From: Thunnus maccoyii
Taxonomy: Eukaryota > Chordata > Actinopteri > Scombriformes > Scombridae
DNA length: 64,000 bases
NCBI RefSeq assembly: GCF_910596095.1
Contig: NC_056537.1
Coordinates: 3,696,574-3,760,573, forward strand
Reading direction: 5' to 3'
The notes under the pieces are model-generated. The model made no database searches. It saw nothing but the letters and a program-made list of their open reading frames with translations, and was not told the origin of the DNA. Made by a program: the position numbers and the translations under genes. Below, one piece after another: positions 35,501 through 48,000 of this stretch (position 1 is its first letter; the number at the start of each line of letters is the position of its first letter).

Positions 35501-38500
35501 ATTTATAAAAAAATAAACACTATAGCTGCTTTAAGGTTCTTACAATCAGTGAAAATCTGGAGAAAACACATTGTAAAAAACTGTGTTTTTCCAAATCTGG
35601 AAAAGTAATGATGAGGATTAATGAGGGAAAAACCTTTGATTTATTTAACATGTTTGATTTAGTGCTGTACATGACTGATAGTACATGACAGATTTACAGA
35701 TCAGATTTTTAACTGTGTGGCACTTTGATTTTACTCAGTTCGGACCTGAAGTTTTATCTAATTTAAAGCATCTATAATTTATATTTTTATAACTCCAACG
35801 TATGAACTGACAGTATGTATTGTGAGCGACGTGGCTCATAGTGATGAACCTACAGAGAATTATCAGCAACTCTGCAGCTCCCTTCGGCGATTTTCAGCTC
35901 ATTATTTTGCCGTCTGGCTGCAACTTTACTGTTTTTGTTCACTCTCAGCGCTCTCATAGCTTCATTATCGGCCGCAGCGGGCAGATGTTTTCAGAGAAAA
36001 AGCTCTAAAAAGCCACCGTACACTACCTGCTCAGCACCAAACACAATTATCAACTAGCTGGTGAACACAGTGGAGCATTTAGCAGCTAAAGAGCCACATA
36101 TTTCTCACAGGAGTTGGTAGAGAGCAAAAACAGAGCTAAAAGAGAGTGAATATGAACAACTGTTTGCTAAAAAGTTCAACATATCAACTTAAAAGGTGAC
36201 GATATGTCAGTGTTGTGTTCACTACTTGTTTCTGCTGAAAACATTTGGACAAAACATCAGATCATCATATCTGAGTAACATATTTATGCTCTAAGTGCTG
36301 TCATTTTTGTTCTCAAAGAGCATTTTGTATTTTAATATTTGATCAGAAAGTGCGTTCCATTTTTGCTCATGTGAAATCTTTGATGTTCAAAATCTTGAAC
36401 CTCATCCCACCCACATGCTGTATAGTTTCAAAGTTCAAAGTTGCGAAACATGACATTAAATAGTCATAAAAATTAAACAAGAATAGGCTGGTAGGAAGCC
36501 TGCTTATCAGTTATGTACAGCACTAAATCAAACATGTAAAATAAATCAAAAGTTACGCTCTTTACGCTGAACATATTCCAACTTGCCAGCTCCCAGAGAG
36601 AGCATACAGCAGTGTGTATCAGAGCTGCACTCTCTTCCTGTTGACACCTCATGTTTCCTCTGCTTGCCCCTGTAATTGTACTGGCGAACCTAATGAGAAA
36701 GGAAACGGCTCTGTACAAAAACCTCCTGTCCTCCGGCTCCCCCCTCTGCAGCCCTGACAGCCTCACAATGAAAAATGACACCACTTCAAATTATATTCAG
36801 ACAGGAAACTTTTTTTTTTTTTTAAATTTTGACTAGAAAAAATCCCAAAATCGCACAAGGGAATTTAAGATGACTTGAAACCTTGTTGATCTCCTGATTT
36901 CCTGTGGAGAAAGTGGAGGAGAAAATGTGCTTTCAATGTAAGTGATGGAGGCCAAAATCCACAGTGTGTCCACACAGTCATTTAAAAGTTGATGTGAAGC
37001 TTCTATTCAGCTTCAGCAGTCTGAGTTAGTCATATCAAGTGGATATCTGACACATTTACAGTCTTTTTAGCATCAGATTCCCTCTTTGTGTTTCATTTTA
37101 TGAATTCGAAACTTCATATTAGCTTCAGATAAACTTTTAAATACATTTTTTGCACAGAAGGAGGACTGTGGATTTTGTCCTCCATCACTTCCATTGTAAG
37201 GTCATTATGAAGGGATCTTCTAATGGTCAGTATGAACAGGAGGAATGATTACAGCAAGAAAAACCTGACTGACCCGTCCTATAAGAACATGTGTTATAAA
37301 TAAAATAAGCATTAAACAGTTCAAATTAAAAACAAAACAAAAAGAAGGGGTGATCCAATCATCTGCAGTGAACATGTAACATTATAACTCAACATAATGT
37401 ACATTTAACCTACTTTAATTCAAACTGCATAGTTGTCTCAGTGGTGTTTTTTGTACGTATATACAGAGAGACTGATGGTATCAGATATCTGAATGTTTTT
37501 AAGCTCCCCTGTGGAGTTTAAAACCAACAAATGTTTCTGTTTATATTCAGTATTTCTCATCAAAACACATTGCATGTATCCTTGAGGTCTAACAAACATG
37601 TTGAATGCTGAGTTTTAGAAAAAGTTTGCTTGTTAGTAGTCGTCTTCTTCACTGCTTTTGTTGGTGCGTCGCTGTGTAGGTGTGTAGGTGTAGATCACAG
37701 CAGACATCACAGCAATAAAAGCACAGATCTTACTAATAACATGAACAGTGGCTCTGCTCTGTTCAAGTAAACCATGACAGCCAGTATGTGCTGTAACTGA
37801 ATTCAGCCATCATTCACTTTATAAACTACACCTGTGCTTTTCCTACCGTCACATGACAACATATCCTCTGTAAAAAAAAAAAAAAAGGCCTGTAGCGTGA
37901 AACCAGCGTCAGAAATATGTATCCTGTTGCCAACAAAACGGCGACCTGCTCATAAAAACATGTCTCCAGAGTGCTACCAGTGATCTAAAACTCCACAGGG
38001 TACTCTTAAGTCAAGAAAATGTGAAAGTCATTCAACACTGACAAAGGAGTCCTTTGATTCTAAGAGACTGACACTGACAAATGACATTTATTTATTCTTT
38101 TAAGTCATTTTGTAGCTTCAGTCATTTACAGGAATAAGAACATTTACACCATCAAACAACAAATAAAAGTGTTTCAACTCGTCAGACTGTTTTCTTTAAC
38201 CAGAGTCCTTCCCATCATCAGGTTAATTATAGTTTCGGTTACTAAGTGTCCTCCCCGTCTTGTCTCCTGTCCTGCAGGTCTACCAGAGGACTTCAGCAGT
38301 AAGGACTACAGGCCGGCCTCAGGCCCGTACTGCTTCATAGAGCAGCTGTGTGAGCTGCATGACGGCCTGGTGCTGGAGGCCAAAGGAGTCAAAGAACACT
38401 TCTGGAAACCTTTTATCAAGAAGCTCTTCCACAAGAGGGTAATTAATGCATTTCACAAATATATGTTTATTTTTTTCACTATCAATGTACGACGGAGTAT

Positions 38501-40048
38501 CACGGTCACTGTTTCTACAGTTTTTGTACATTTTTGTACATAATGACTGTGTGGACACACTGTGGATTTTGGCCTCCATCACATTACATTGAAAACACGT
38601 TTGAAGGATCTTTTAATATCCGGTATGAACAGGAGGAATGATTACAGCGATGAAAAACCTCTTTCACTGTTCATATGGACACCTGACTGCTGTTTTAAGA
38701 CACACTTGAAAAATTGTAAACTTTTCCTGTAATAACTATGGTTTCAGTGGTAAATGTTTTTTTTCTAATAAAAGTTTCTACCCCTTGACTTTCCTACATG
38801 ATGTGGTTTTGCACTTCCTAACAGCACAGTAAGGAAATAAATACCGGGGAAACACACACACACACACACACACACACACTGGCCTGACCTGATGATGTTT
38901 GTGGTTTTATATTGTAAAACTAGACTTCCTTTTCTTCAACTCCCACAGATTCTCAGAGGAAAAGAGGACGGTCTGACCGGCTTTCTGGATCCCATGAACT
39001 TCGGAGACAGTTTGTGAGTGTCGGCCATCGCCACGGCAACATGACACTGTGTGTTTTAAACATTACCGAAATTGAAATAATCTAATTTGTATGAAGACAG
39101 AAACATGTGGTGAGGAGGGATGAGGAGTTCACTTCAGACTCTTGTTTTTTGCAGCATCTGTTTTCTCTACTGTAGTTGATTATACCTTACTGTGTTCTAC
39201 TCTACTGTAGTCACTATACCTGACTCTACTCTAGCCAACGTTTCTTTCCCATACTGCTCTCCGATCTAACATCACTCTACTCTACTCTACTTTATCTGAC
39301 TCTACTCTACTTTTCCATTTCAACCATACTTTTACTCAACTGTACTGTTTAAGTACTCTACCTTACTCTACTTCTTCCAACTGTAATTGACTATCTTACT
39401 TTTCTACTTTACTCAACTCTATTCTACTCTACTCTTCTTCACTCTAATGTAACTCTAATTGACTCTACTTTTCTTTATCTTGCTGTACTCTTCCCTACTC
39501 CAATGAGCTCTACTTTACTCTTACAGAATCTCACTTTATCCCAATTTAGTGAACTCTACTCTCAGCCACTCTATTCTACTCTACTCTAATGTAATTTCTC
39601 TGTCTTACTGAGCTCTAACCGACTCTAACCTACTTTTCCATAACCTGCTTTACTCTATTTTACTCTGTTTCTACTTAATCCAATTGTAACTGACTGTATC
39701 CTACTTTACTCAGCTCTACTACAGGCCACTCTATCCTACTCTACTCTGCTCTATTCAGATTTTTCTGCCTTACCAAGCTCTAGCTGACTCTACCCCACTG
39801 CTGTATACTTCTTAAATTTCCGTTATGTTATGCTACTTTTTATTTCCTTCTCTAACGTCCTGTCCTGTACCCACAGTTTGTCTCTGACTCGGGTGTATGA
39901 GGAACATGTTCTGGCCACCGGCAGCCTGGATGAGAGGATTTTTACTGGCGAGGGGGCGAGCGACGACATCGGCACCCCGGGGCCGTGCCTGTGTGAAGGG
40001 GTGGAGAACCAGGACAGCGCCACCTACAGGCTTCACGCCAACCTCACA
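26549..40048 (+). CDS. rbl2: rbl2 exons 1-8: N-terminal cyclin-like domain
   Basis: Residues 1 to about 354. Exon 1 carries FEELCRGLNMDEEASNEAW. Exon 2 carries LHWLACALYVACRSSVPTVG. Exon 3 carries MKKWQDMANLPQDF and RNFTVSAVIFKKY. Exons 5-6 carry NFPMISDDLVNSYHLLLCA and LHDGLVLEAKGVKEHFWKPF. Exons 7-8 carry LTGFLDPMNFG and LDERIFTGEGASDDIGTP. In the family this half-molecule is a cyclin-fold domain that helps restrain CDK2 and supports DREAM assembly. The introns are long (up to 3 kb) and full of repeats. Confidence 0.93.
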
Positions 40049-42035
40049 GTAAGACATTTATGTACCTTTTAAAGGTCTCTTTTAAATTAAGATAAAATAA
40101 TCAGCCTCTTGTTTTTACTCTCTTTCTGCATCCTCCTTTTTGTGGTTTATTCATGTAAATAAACAGGAAACGTGAGCTAATCAACCTCCTGTCTCTCCTC
40201 TCCACAGGCCTCGGCTCTTAAGGTGGCCACTCCTCTGACGGGCAGGAAGTACGTTCAGGAGAACAGCCTGGCGTCTCCGGTCTCGTCCGCCATGAAGAGC
40301 GTCGGACGACTTCACACGCTGCTGTCGGGAACCAAACAGGGGCCGAGTGCTAAGCTAACGGAAACACTGAGGTAGGATTCTCTTTCCTTTCCTGTGGGCT
40401 GAACTGATGATGTCTCCAAAGACATGAACCCAGTTTAAACTCAAACTGTATCTCTGTACCTTTATGTCTCAGGACCTGTGCCAGAGACCCCAGTGATGTC
40501 ATCAACAAGCGCCTGAAGGACATGTTCGAGCTCTTCTCTCAGCATTACGAGGGCAGCGGGGAAGAGAACAGGTCGATGGGCAGAGGTACGTGCAGACGCA
40601 GACGTTAGTGTGTTTGATAGATTCGCTTCTGTTTAAGTGTCTGAATAAAAGTTTTTCTCGTAGACATGGCGGTGAAGTATTTTCACCTGGCGGAGGCGTT
40701 GTACTACCGGATTCTGGAGTCCATCATCGAGAGAGAAAAGATGATTCTGGGAGATGCTGACCTGTCTGTGAGTGTTAACCGTGCAGCTTTTATCCTCTTG
40801 TCAGTGCCACAGATGTTAAACTCGGGGCTGAAGTTGAATATAAGTCACAAAAATTAGTAACAGGCAGGCCTTGCATGGCTGTGTAACTGTTAAACTTTTT
40901 AATTTCAGCATGGTGCAGCACCTTCGCTGTTAAAATCTAAAATCTACAACAACATGGTGAAAACAGCAATGAAAGGGGGAAAAACCAGTCATCCCTCCTT
41001 TCTATCTATGAGAACACTGTAATCAGACAAGCACACAGAATCACATATTTTATACTCTGAGTATAAACTGTTACTCTCTGGTAGATGTTATAGAGCCAGT
41101 AAATGCTAAACCAACTGTCTCCAGCTCTCCTTCGTCCCCACCTCCATCAGACTGCTGTACAAAGAACCGGCATCATTTTTAATCTATTGCACAGTTGTTT
41201 ATTTTAACCGACTAGAATATATACACAGTGCAGTAGGGTTTCATGTGTAACACTGACTGATAGTGAGTGGAATACTACTTGATTTGTTTTATTTAATATC
41301 TAATTTATGGACTTTGCCTCCTTCGCACATCTGGTTTTCACCTTTTCATTGCTTTAATTCTTTTATATAAACTCAACACAAGTCACTGTGTTTTCATCAT
41401 TTTAGAAATAGTCTGTATACTCTGTGTACAAGGGGAACAATAGTCTATTTGTGTAGGTGTCTGATTGATGTGATGTACATTACCAGTGCCACTGGAGATT
41501 ATGAACCTATATTATGTGCACCTTGTATTTTTCTACATGCAACAGTATTCAACTCTTAAGCCCGAGATACATCCTCCGTCTGGGACAATAAAGTATACCT
41601 TGTCTTATTTAGCCCTCTTCATTGGGAGGACGTAGTCCCAGCTGTTTAAAATAAGTAACACGGCCTTAAATGAAAATGTTTAAGGGGTGCTGTGTGCTTT
41701 TAATGATCAGCATTCACAGACCTTATAGGCTTGTATCTTCATTTGCTCTGAAGTTTTGACTTGACAGTTGCTTCTTGGTAAATTTAAGTTTTTAAGTGTT
41801 GACGTCCTCCTATGGCGCCCCTGATGCTTGACGGTGGTTTTGTGGGGGAGGTAATGGATGAAGTAATTTAATAGGACACATTCTTCTTAGCTTGTAAATA
41901 CATAGACTCTGTTCCTCTGGAAGGAAACAAACATGTCATCAACGGACTCAGTCTGTTGATGAAATAGTATATACTGTTTCAAATAGTTTGTACTTGTTCC
42001 TGACCTGTTCCTGGAAGTGAGTAATGAAATTAATG

Positions 42036-42088
<53 letters not shown>

Positions 42089-45000
42089 TTACAGTGTATT
42101 TTGGAACAGGACATCTTCCATCGCTCTCTGCTGGCCTGCTGTTTAGAGATCGTCATCTTCTCCTACAGACCTCCAGGAGATTTCCCCAACATGATCCGAA
42201 TCTTCCGGCTCCCGGCTTATCACTTCTACAAGGTATTGATACATCCTATCACCAGCTCCAAGTGTGGCTTGGATCCGATTTGCAAAAACCACATTGTATG
42301 TGTTTTTTTTTTGCTGTCCAGACTTTCTAAAATCAATCTGGATACAATCAGTGGCCAAAAAATGGATTTGGGCTGGCAGCCTTAACAAGGCCGTATACAT
42401 GGCATCAATAATCACTTCTGCAAGGTTTAAAAAATAAAACAAAGGTATTTAAAATGCCAGAACCCAAAAAGCTGAAATGTCAGCTATATAGTGACATAGT
42501 GACAAAATCTGTGAATGACAAGAATAAACACTGTGGAAAAGCATCAAGCATCAAGAAAATGGCTCCGAAGTTCAGATGAAATATAGTAAAAATGCAACAA
42601 CAATAATGTAGAAAATAACAGTTGTATTTGGAGTTTGGTAAATCTCCATGTGTGTGCCTCTTGTGTCTTGATATTTATGTGTATCCGCGCAGGTGATCGA
42701 GGTGTTGGTGCGGTCGGAGCAGGGTCTGTTTCGGGAGGTGGTGAAGCACCTGAACCAAGTGGAGGAGCAGGTGCTGGAGAGCCTGGCCTGGACCAGCGAC
42801 TCCCCGCTGTGGGAGAGCCTCCGCGGGGCCAAAGACCACGTCCCTGCCTGCCAGGAGGTCCGTCAACACAAAGACTATGAAATATTACATTTATTGTGTA
42901 CTTTAAATGTACTACAGTATATACTGTGTAGATTTCACTGTATTTTAGAGTGTGTTTGTGCATTAAATTTAAATACATTCCCACACAGTCTTCGTTGATG
43001 CACAAGCTGACTGTGGTCTGGATGTGTTTCAGGTGATGCCTCCTCAGTATCTGGAACAAAATGATGAAAGCAGCTCAGGCAGCGTTCCCCTCACTCCCAT
43101 AAACCACGGACCGGACCTCAACACCAACAGCACCGTCAAAGGTGTGTGTGATTTTTTTTCACTTCTGTTCATTCAAGATTTTTTTTAACTTGACAAACTG
43201 ATAGACAAAAAGAAATACACATTGACTTTTTTCTTTTTTTATTTCTTTTTTTTTTCCTGGAAGAAATATTGTTATTGTTTTTATGTGATGTCACAAATAA
43301 ATCTATTTATCAGAAACATTGATGACAGATATGCGTCTTGTTAGCTGTTTGCACTCAGATGAAATACTTCATATTTGATTGTGTAAATTAATAAATATAC
43401 AGTATCTGATTTGGTGAAAATCATATGAAGGTATTAGCTACAACAGAGTTTGTATTTGAATTAAATACATCTCATATTGTTAATTGTAATGATAGAATTT
43501 ATTCATTTCAAATGAACCTTTGAATCAAAATGCATCTGAATTTGAATCTGTTATTGACAATAATGACTTAAAAATGGCTGTGATTTTGACTGAATAATAA
43601 TTTCTTTTTTACAGCTTTTATTCAATATTTTTCATTTTTTACTTTTTACTTATTTCATTTATCATGTATCTAGAAAAGTGTGTAAAAATGTGTACTTCTA
43701 CTAGTGAATATAAAGCTATCCTCCCCCCTCCTGCAGGTGTGTCCCCCTCCCCCACCACCCTGCTGGACCGCTACAGCTCCCCGCCCACCGGCGCGGCGCG
43801 GCGGCGTCTGTTTGTCGACCTGGTGGACGGCGAGTCTGGAGTCACCTCCACCGGCTCCACAGGCTCAACCAGTACAGCACCAGCCGCTGTGGCCAAAACC
43901 AGCCAGGCCAGTCTGGTCACAGCCATCCCGGCTGGGCAGACTGTAGTCACCATGGCAACCGCCACCGTCACCGCCAACAACGGGCAGACAGTCACCATAC
44001 CTGTGCAAGGTGAGAGACTGAAAACACTGATGTGAGAATGTTGATTTGTTCCGTTCGTGAACAGCAGTCAGGTCCCCAAATGAACATTTAAATAGGTTTT
44101 TCTTGCCATAATAATTCCTCCTTTATTAAATAGTTTATCTGAAGCTAATATAAAGCTTCAGCTGTCCAAATTTGTCAAATCAAGTAGATATCTTTCAATG
44201 TTTCAGTCTTTTTAGTGCCAAAGTTCCTCTTTTTGTTACTATACTTCCACCTGCAGCTCAACAGGGAAACACTGTCCGAGGAAACACAAAGAGGGAATCT
44301 GATGCTAAAAAGACTGTAAATGTGTCAGATATCCACTTGATATGACTAACTCAGACTGCTGAAGCTGAATATAAGCTTCACAGAGACTTTTGAATACATT
44401 TTTGCACAATGACTGTGTGGACACACTGTGGATTTTGTCCCCCATCACTTACATTGAGAGCACATTTGAAAGGGATGAATGAACAAGAGGAATGATTACA
44501 GCGAGGAAAACCTCTTTCAGTGTTCATATGGGCACTTGACTGTTGTTTTAAGACAAACTTGAAAAATTTTGAACCTGTCAAAATACCCCTATACTTAAAT
44601 CTCTTCACTGGCTCCCTATTGCGTGTAGGATCCAGTTTAAAAGTCTCATTCTTACTCGTAGAGCACTGCACGGTCAGGCTCCTGCATATGTGGCTGATCT
44701 ACTTCACCCTTACTCATCAGCTCGCTCTCGTAGGTCAAAGTTCGCTGTCTGTCCCACCCTGTCACACCCGTGATTGAGCTTTTGAGGTCGTAGCACCTAA
44801 ACTATGAAACGCTCAGCCCACATCCTTACGCTCTGCTGATTCTGTGGATTCTTTTAAAAAGCAGTTAAAAACACACCTGTTTATACAGGCGTTTGGGTAA
44901 CCTGTATGTTACCTTTTAATGTTTCTATTGTGTATTTTTATTGTGCATTGTATGTTTTCATTGTGTACTGTGTTTTTTAGTTTTGCACTTTTTAATCACG

Positions 45001-48000
45001 TGACTTCATCTGCTATGATTCTTTTTAGTATGCTGTTTTATGCCTTTATAAAGCACTTTGTGACTAATGTCTATGAAAAGCACTATCCAAATAAATTTGA
45101 ATTGCTTATTACTTACTGTCCTTTAATAAGAAAAACTGACCTTTGACCTCTGCAGGTATAGCCAATGAGAGCGGAGGCATCACTTTCATCCCCGTCCAGG
45201 TTAGTGTGACCGGACAGGGCGGAGCCACGCTGCAGCCGCTGTCCGCCCAGACTCTGAGCGGCGCCCTCACCGTCCAGTCAGCCTCCCCCAAGCCGGCCGC
45301 CAAACCGGCAAGCAGCCCGCTGAAGAAAGGCTCGCTGTCCCTGTTCTTCAGGAAGGTACGAGTCCAACATGTCTGCTATTTATCCTTCTACTGTCGTCAC
45401 AGTTTCGCCTACAGCACCTCACATCTCGTGTTTAACTGTGTGTGAATGCTGGTTGGCTAATACAGGGTTTAAAGGTAGAGTCAGTCATTCTGGAGAAAGA
45501 TTGTTGATATTTGAACTTAACACCCAAACAAATACACTCCTCCCTCCGTGCTCCATCAGAAGCCCCGCCCCCCGAATTCATGGACATGCAGCAGCTGTAC
45601 TGTTACTCTCACACTTTATCACATGCGGAAAAAATATTGTTCAGCGGCCTTCCCACTTCTCACTCGACCTGCGTTTAGCGTCTCTGTCCACAGAAGCAGC
45701 CGTCTGTCAGAGGACAGCAGCCGGACAAACTGCCTTCACTGGGCTGAACCAAAATAATTTACATGTCGGCTCCACAGGAAGAAATCAACAGTGTTTGTAT
45801 TTATTGATATGGTTAATAAGTTGAAAACATATACAGCGGGATATTTGTGTGATTTAAACAGCTGCCTGCTCAGATTACACTTCACTAAATGGAGCACGGA
45901 GGGTCCCCATGAGACTGTGTGGGATTCAGTGTGGACTGATACATTTAATAAAATGGAAGCATATCGGTACTGAGAGAAAACACTTTCTATATGAATTGGC
46001 TACAGCCTCTCTCTCTCCAGTTCGCCAGCCCTAACCCACCATTCAGTGGGTGCTGGAGACGGGAGACTGTCATGTCCTCACACAGACAGCTGCTCTGATG
46101 ATGTCTCCCTGTCCTGTGCATGAGCAGGAACACCTCTTGCTGATTGGCTGGAATAGTGTTGTGTTTACATGCACAGTTACAGAGCCAGTGCTGTGTATGA
46201 ACACCAGATTTTTTCTTTCAGTGCACACATGAAGGGACAGGTAGCGGGCCGTGAGGAGATATTTGCTGAATTTGACAAAAAGTGTGTTGGGTTAGAATTG
46301 CTGACTCTACCTTTAACAGTCAGACTGTTTCAATTAGAAAGTGTGGCAACTTTTACATCATTGACATGATTAACAAACCAGTTTCTGGCTGATGACGAGA
46401 GGAGATCTGGATGTGACGGTCCAGTCAGCAACAGTGGATCCCACAGTTGAGTGGACCGATCTTTGTGGAGAAACGGCAGAGCTGCTTGCATTGGAGAGAC
46501 TCTAGACTGAAGGATTAATACAAAACACATACAAAGCTAAAGTCAGTGATTCTGTCTCTCAGGTGTATCACCTGGCCAGCGTGCGTCTCAGAGATCTGTG
46601 TGCCAAACTGGACATCTCATCAGAGCTGAGGAGGAAGATCTGGACCTGTTTTGAATATTCTCTGGTGAACTGTACTGAACTGATGATGGACCGTCACCTG
46701 GACCAGCTGCTCATGTGTGCCGTCTACGTCATGGCCAAGGTCTGTGTGTGTTTACATATACATGAACATCCCTCCATACTGCTGTGTGTGTCCTTTCTAT
46801 TAAAGTACAATGTCTGTGTTCTTTGTTTTTGTCAGGTGACCAAAGAAGACAAATCCTTCCAGAACATTATGAAGTGTTACCGCTCTCAGCCTCAGGCCAG
46901 CAGCAATGTAAGAAGCTCTGAATCAGCACCACTGCTTCTTACTGACACACATGCAGAAAATCTCCCAAACTTTTTTACAGCTTCAGTCAACTAGGGCTGC
47001 TTCATGGGCAGAGGAAACAAACAAAGCAAACAAAAATATCGCTGTCTGTCCTCCGATATTTTGCACCTCAAAACAGCAATGCCTCAAAATACATATTGCA
47101 TTTTCAGCTATACCACTTCTCATCCTCTAGCAAATAAGAAGACACATAATTCAAGCTAAAAAGGGGCCACAACTCAGTAAATATCCCCCACATATTCAAG
47201 TTTAACAGTGACATGATTTGGAATACAGCAGCTGTCACAGGATGAATCTTTTCCATGAAAACTGTTGTGGCATTGTTATTTTCAGCAAAAGACCAAACTG
47301 GATTTCCTCTATCTGTCTACTTATTTCTGTCCGAGGAGATTATTACAGGGAGTTTTCAGCTTTGTGGAAACACGTCCATACTGAACACCTTCTGGTTATT
47401 AAAGGACCAGTGTGTAAGATTTAGTGGCATCTAGTGGTGCGGTTGCAGATTGCAACCAACTGAAGACCCCTCCCCTTCCAAGCATGTAGGAGAACATATG
47501 GTGGCCATGAAACTCACAAAAAACACGAAAGGCCCTCTCTAGAGTCAGTGTCTGGTTTGTCTGTTCTGCGCTACTCTAGAAACATGGCGGTGCAACATGG
47601 TGGCCTCCGTGGAAGAGGACCCACTCTCTATGTAGATATAAAGGGCTCAATATAAGGTAATAAAAACACAACAATGCTTATTCTCATGGGATTATACAGT
47701 AATTAAAACATGCTTATGAATATTATATTCCATATTAGATGCCACTAAATTCTACACACTGCACCTTTAAATTAGCACAACAAAATAAGGGAACACATGT
47801 TTATGTAGATGATGTTGAGCTGTAGTTTTGGGACTTGACGGTGCTTCACAGAGGTGAAGTTTAAAGAGAAAATATCATGCACATTTCCAGGTCTATATTT
47901 ATATTCTGGGGCTCTACTGGAATATCTTTGCATGATTTTCGTCTCTTTAAGGCCCCGCCTCCCGATGAGCCCACTCTGTTCTGATTGGTTAGCTCCCAGA

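Noticed and set aside
42544-43059. 171-codon minus-strand frame opposite rbl2 exon 13.
   Set aside because: Antisense shadow of a conserved p130 exon. Its Pro/Gly/Ser content reflects the GC-rich complement.
44520-44777. Open frame in rbl2 intron 15 that looks protein-like in part.
   Set aside because: It crosses a MITE end and a LINE 3' tail. The protein-like part is frameshifted reverse-transcriptase C-terminus, not a gene.
45369-45824. 151-codon open frame after rbl2 exon 16.
   Set aside because: It reads through the donor into a MITE and has no conserved features.
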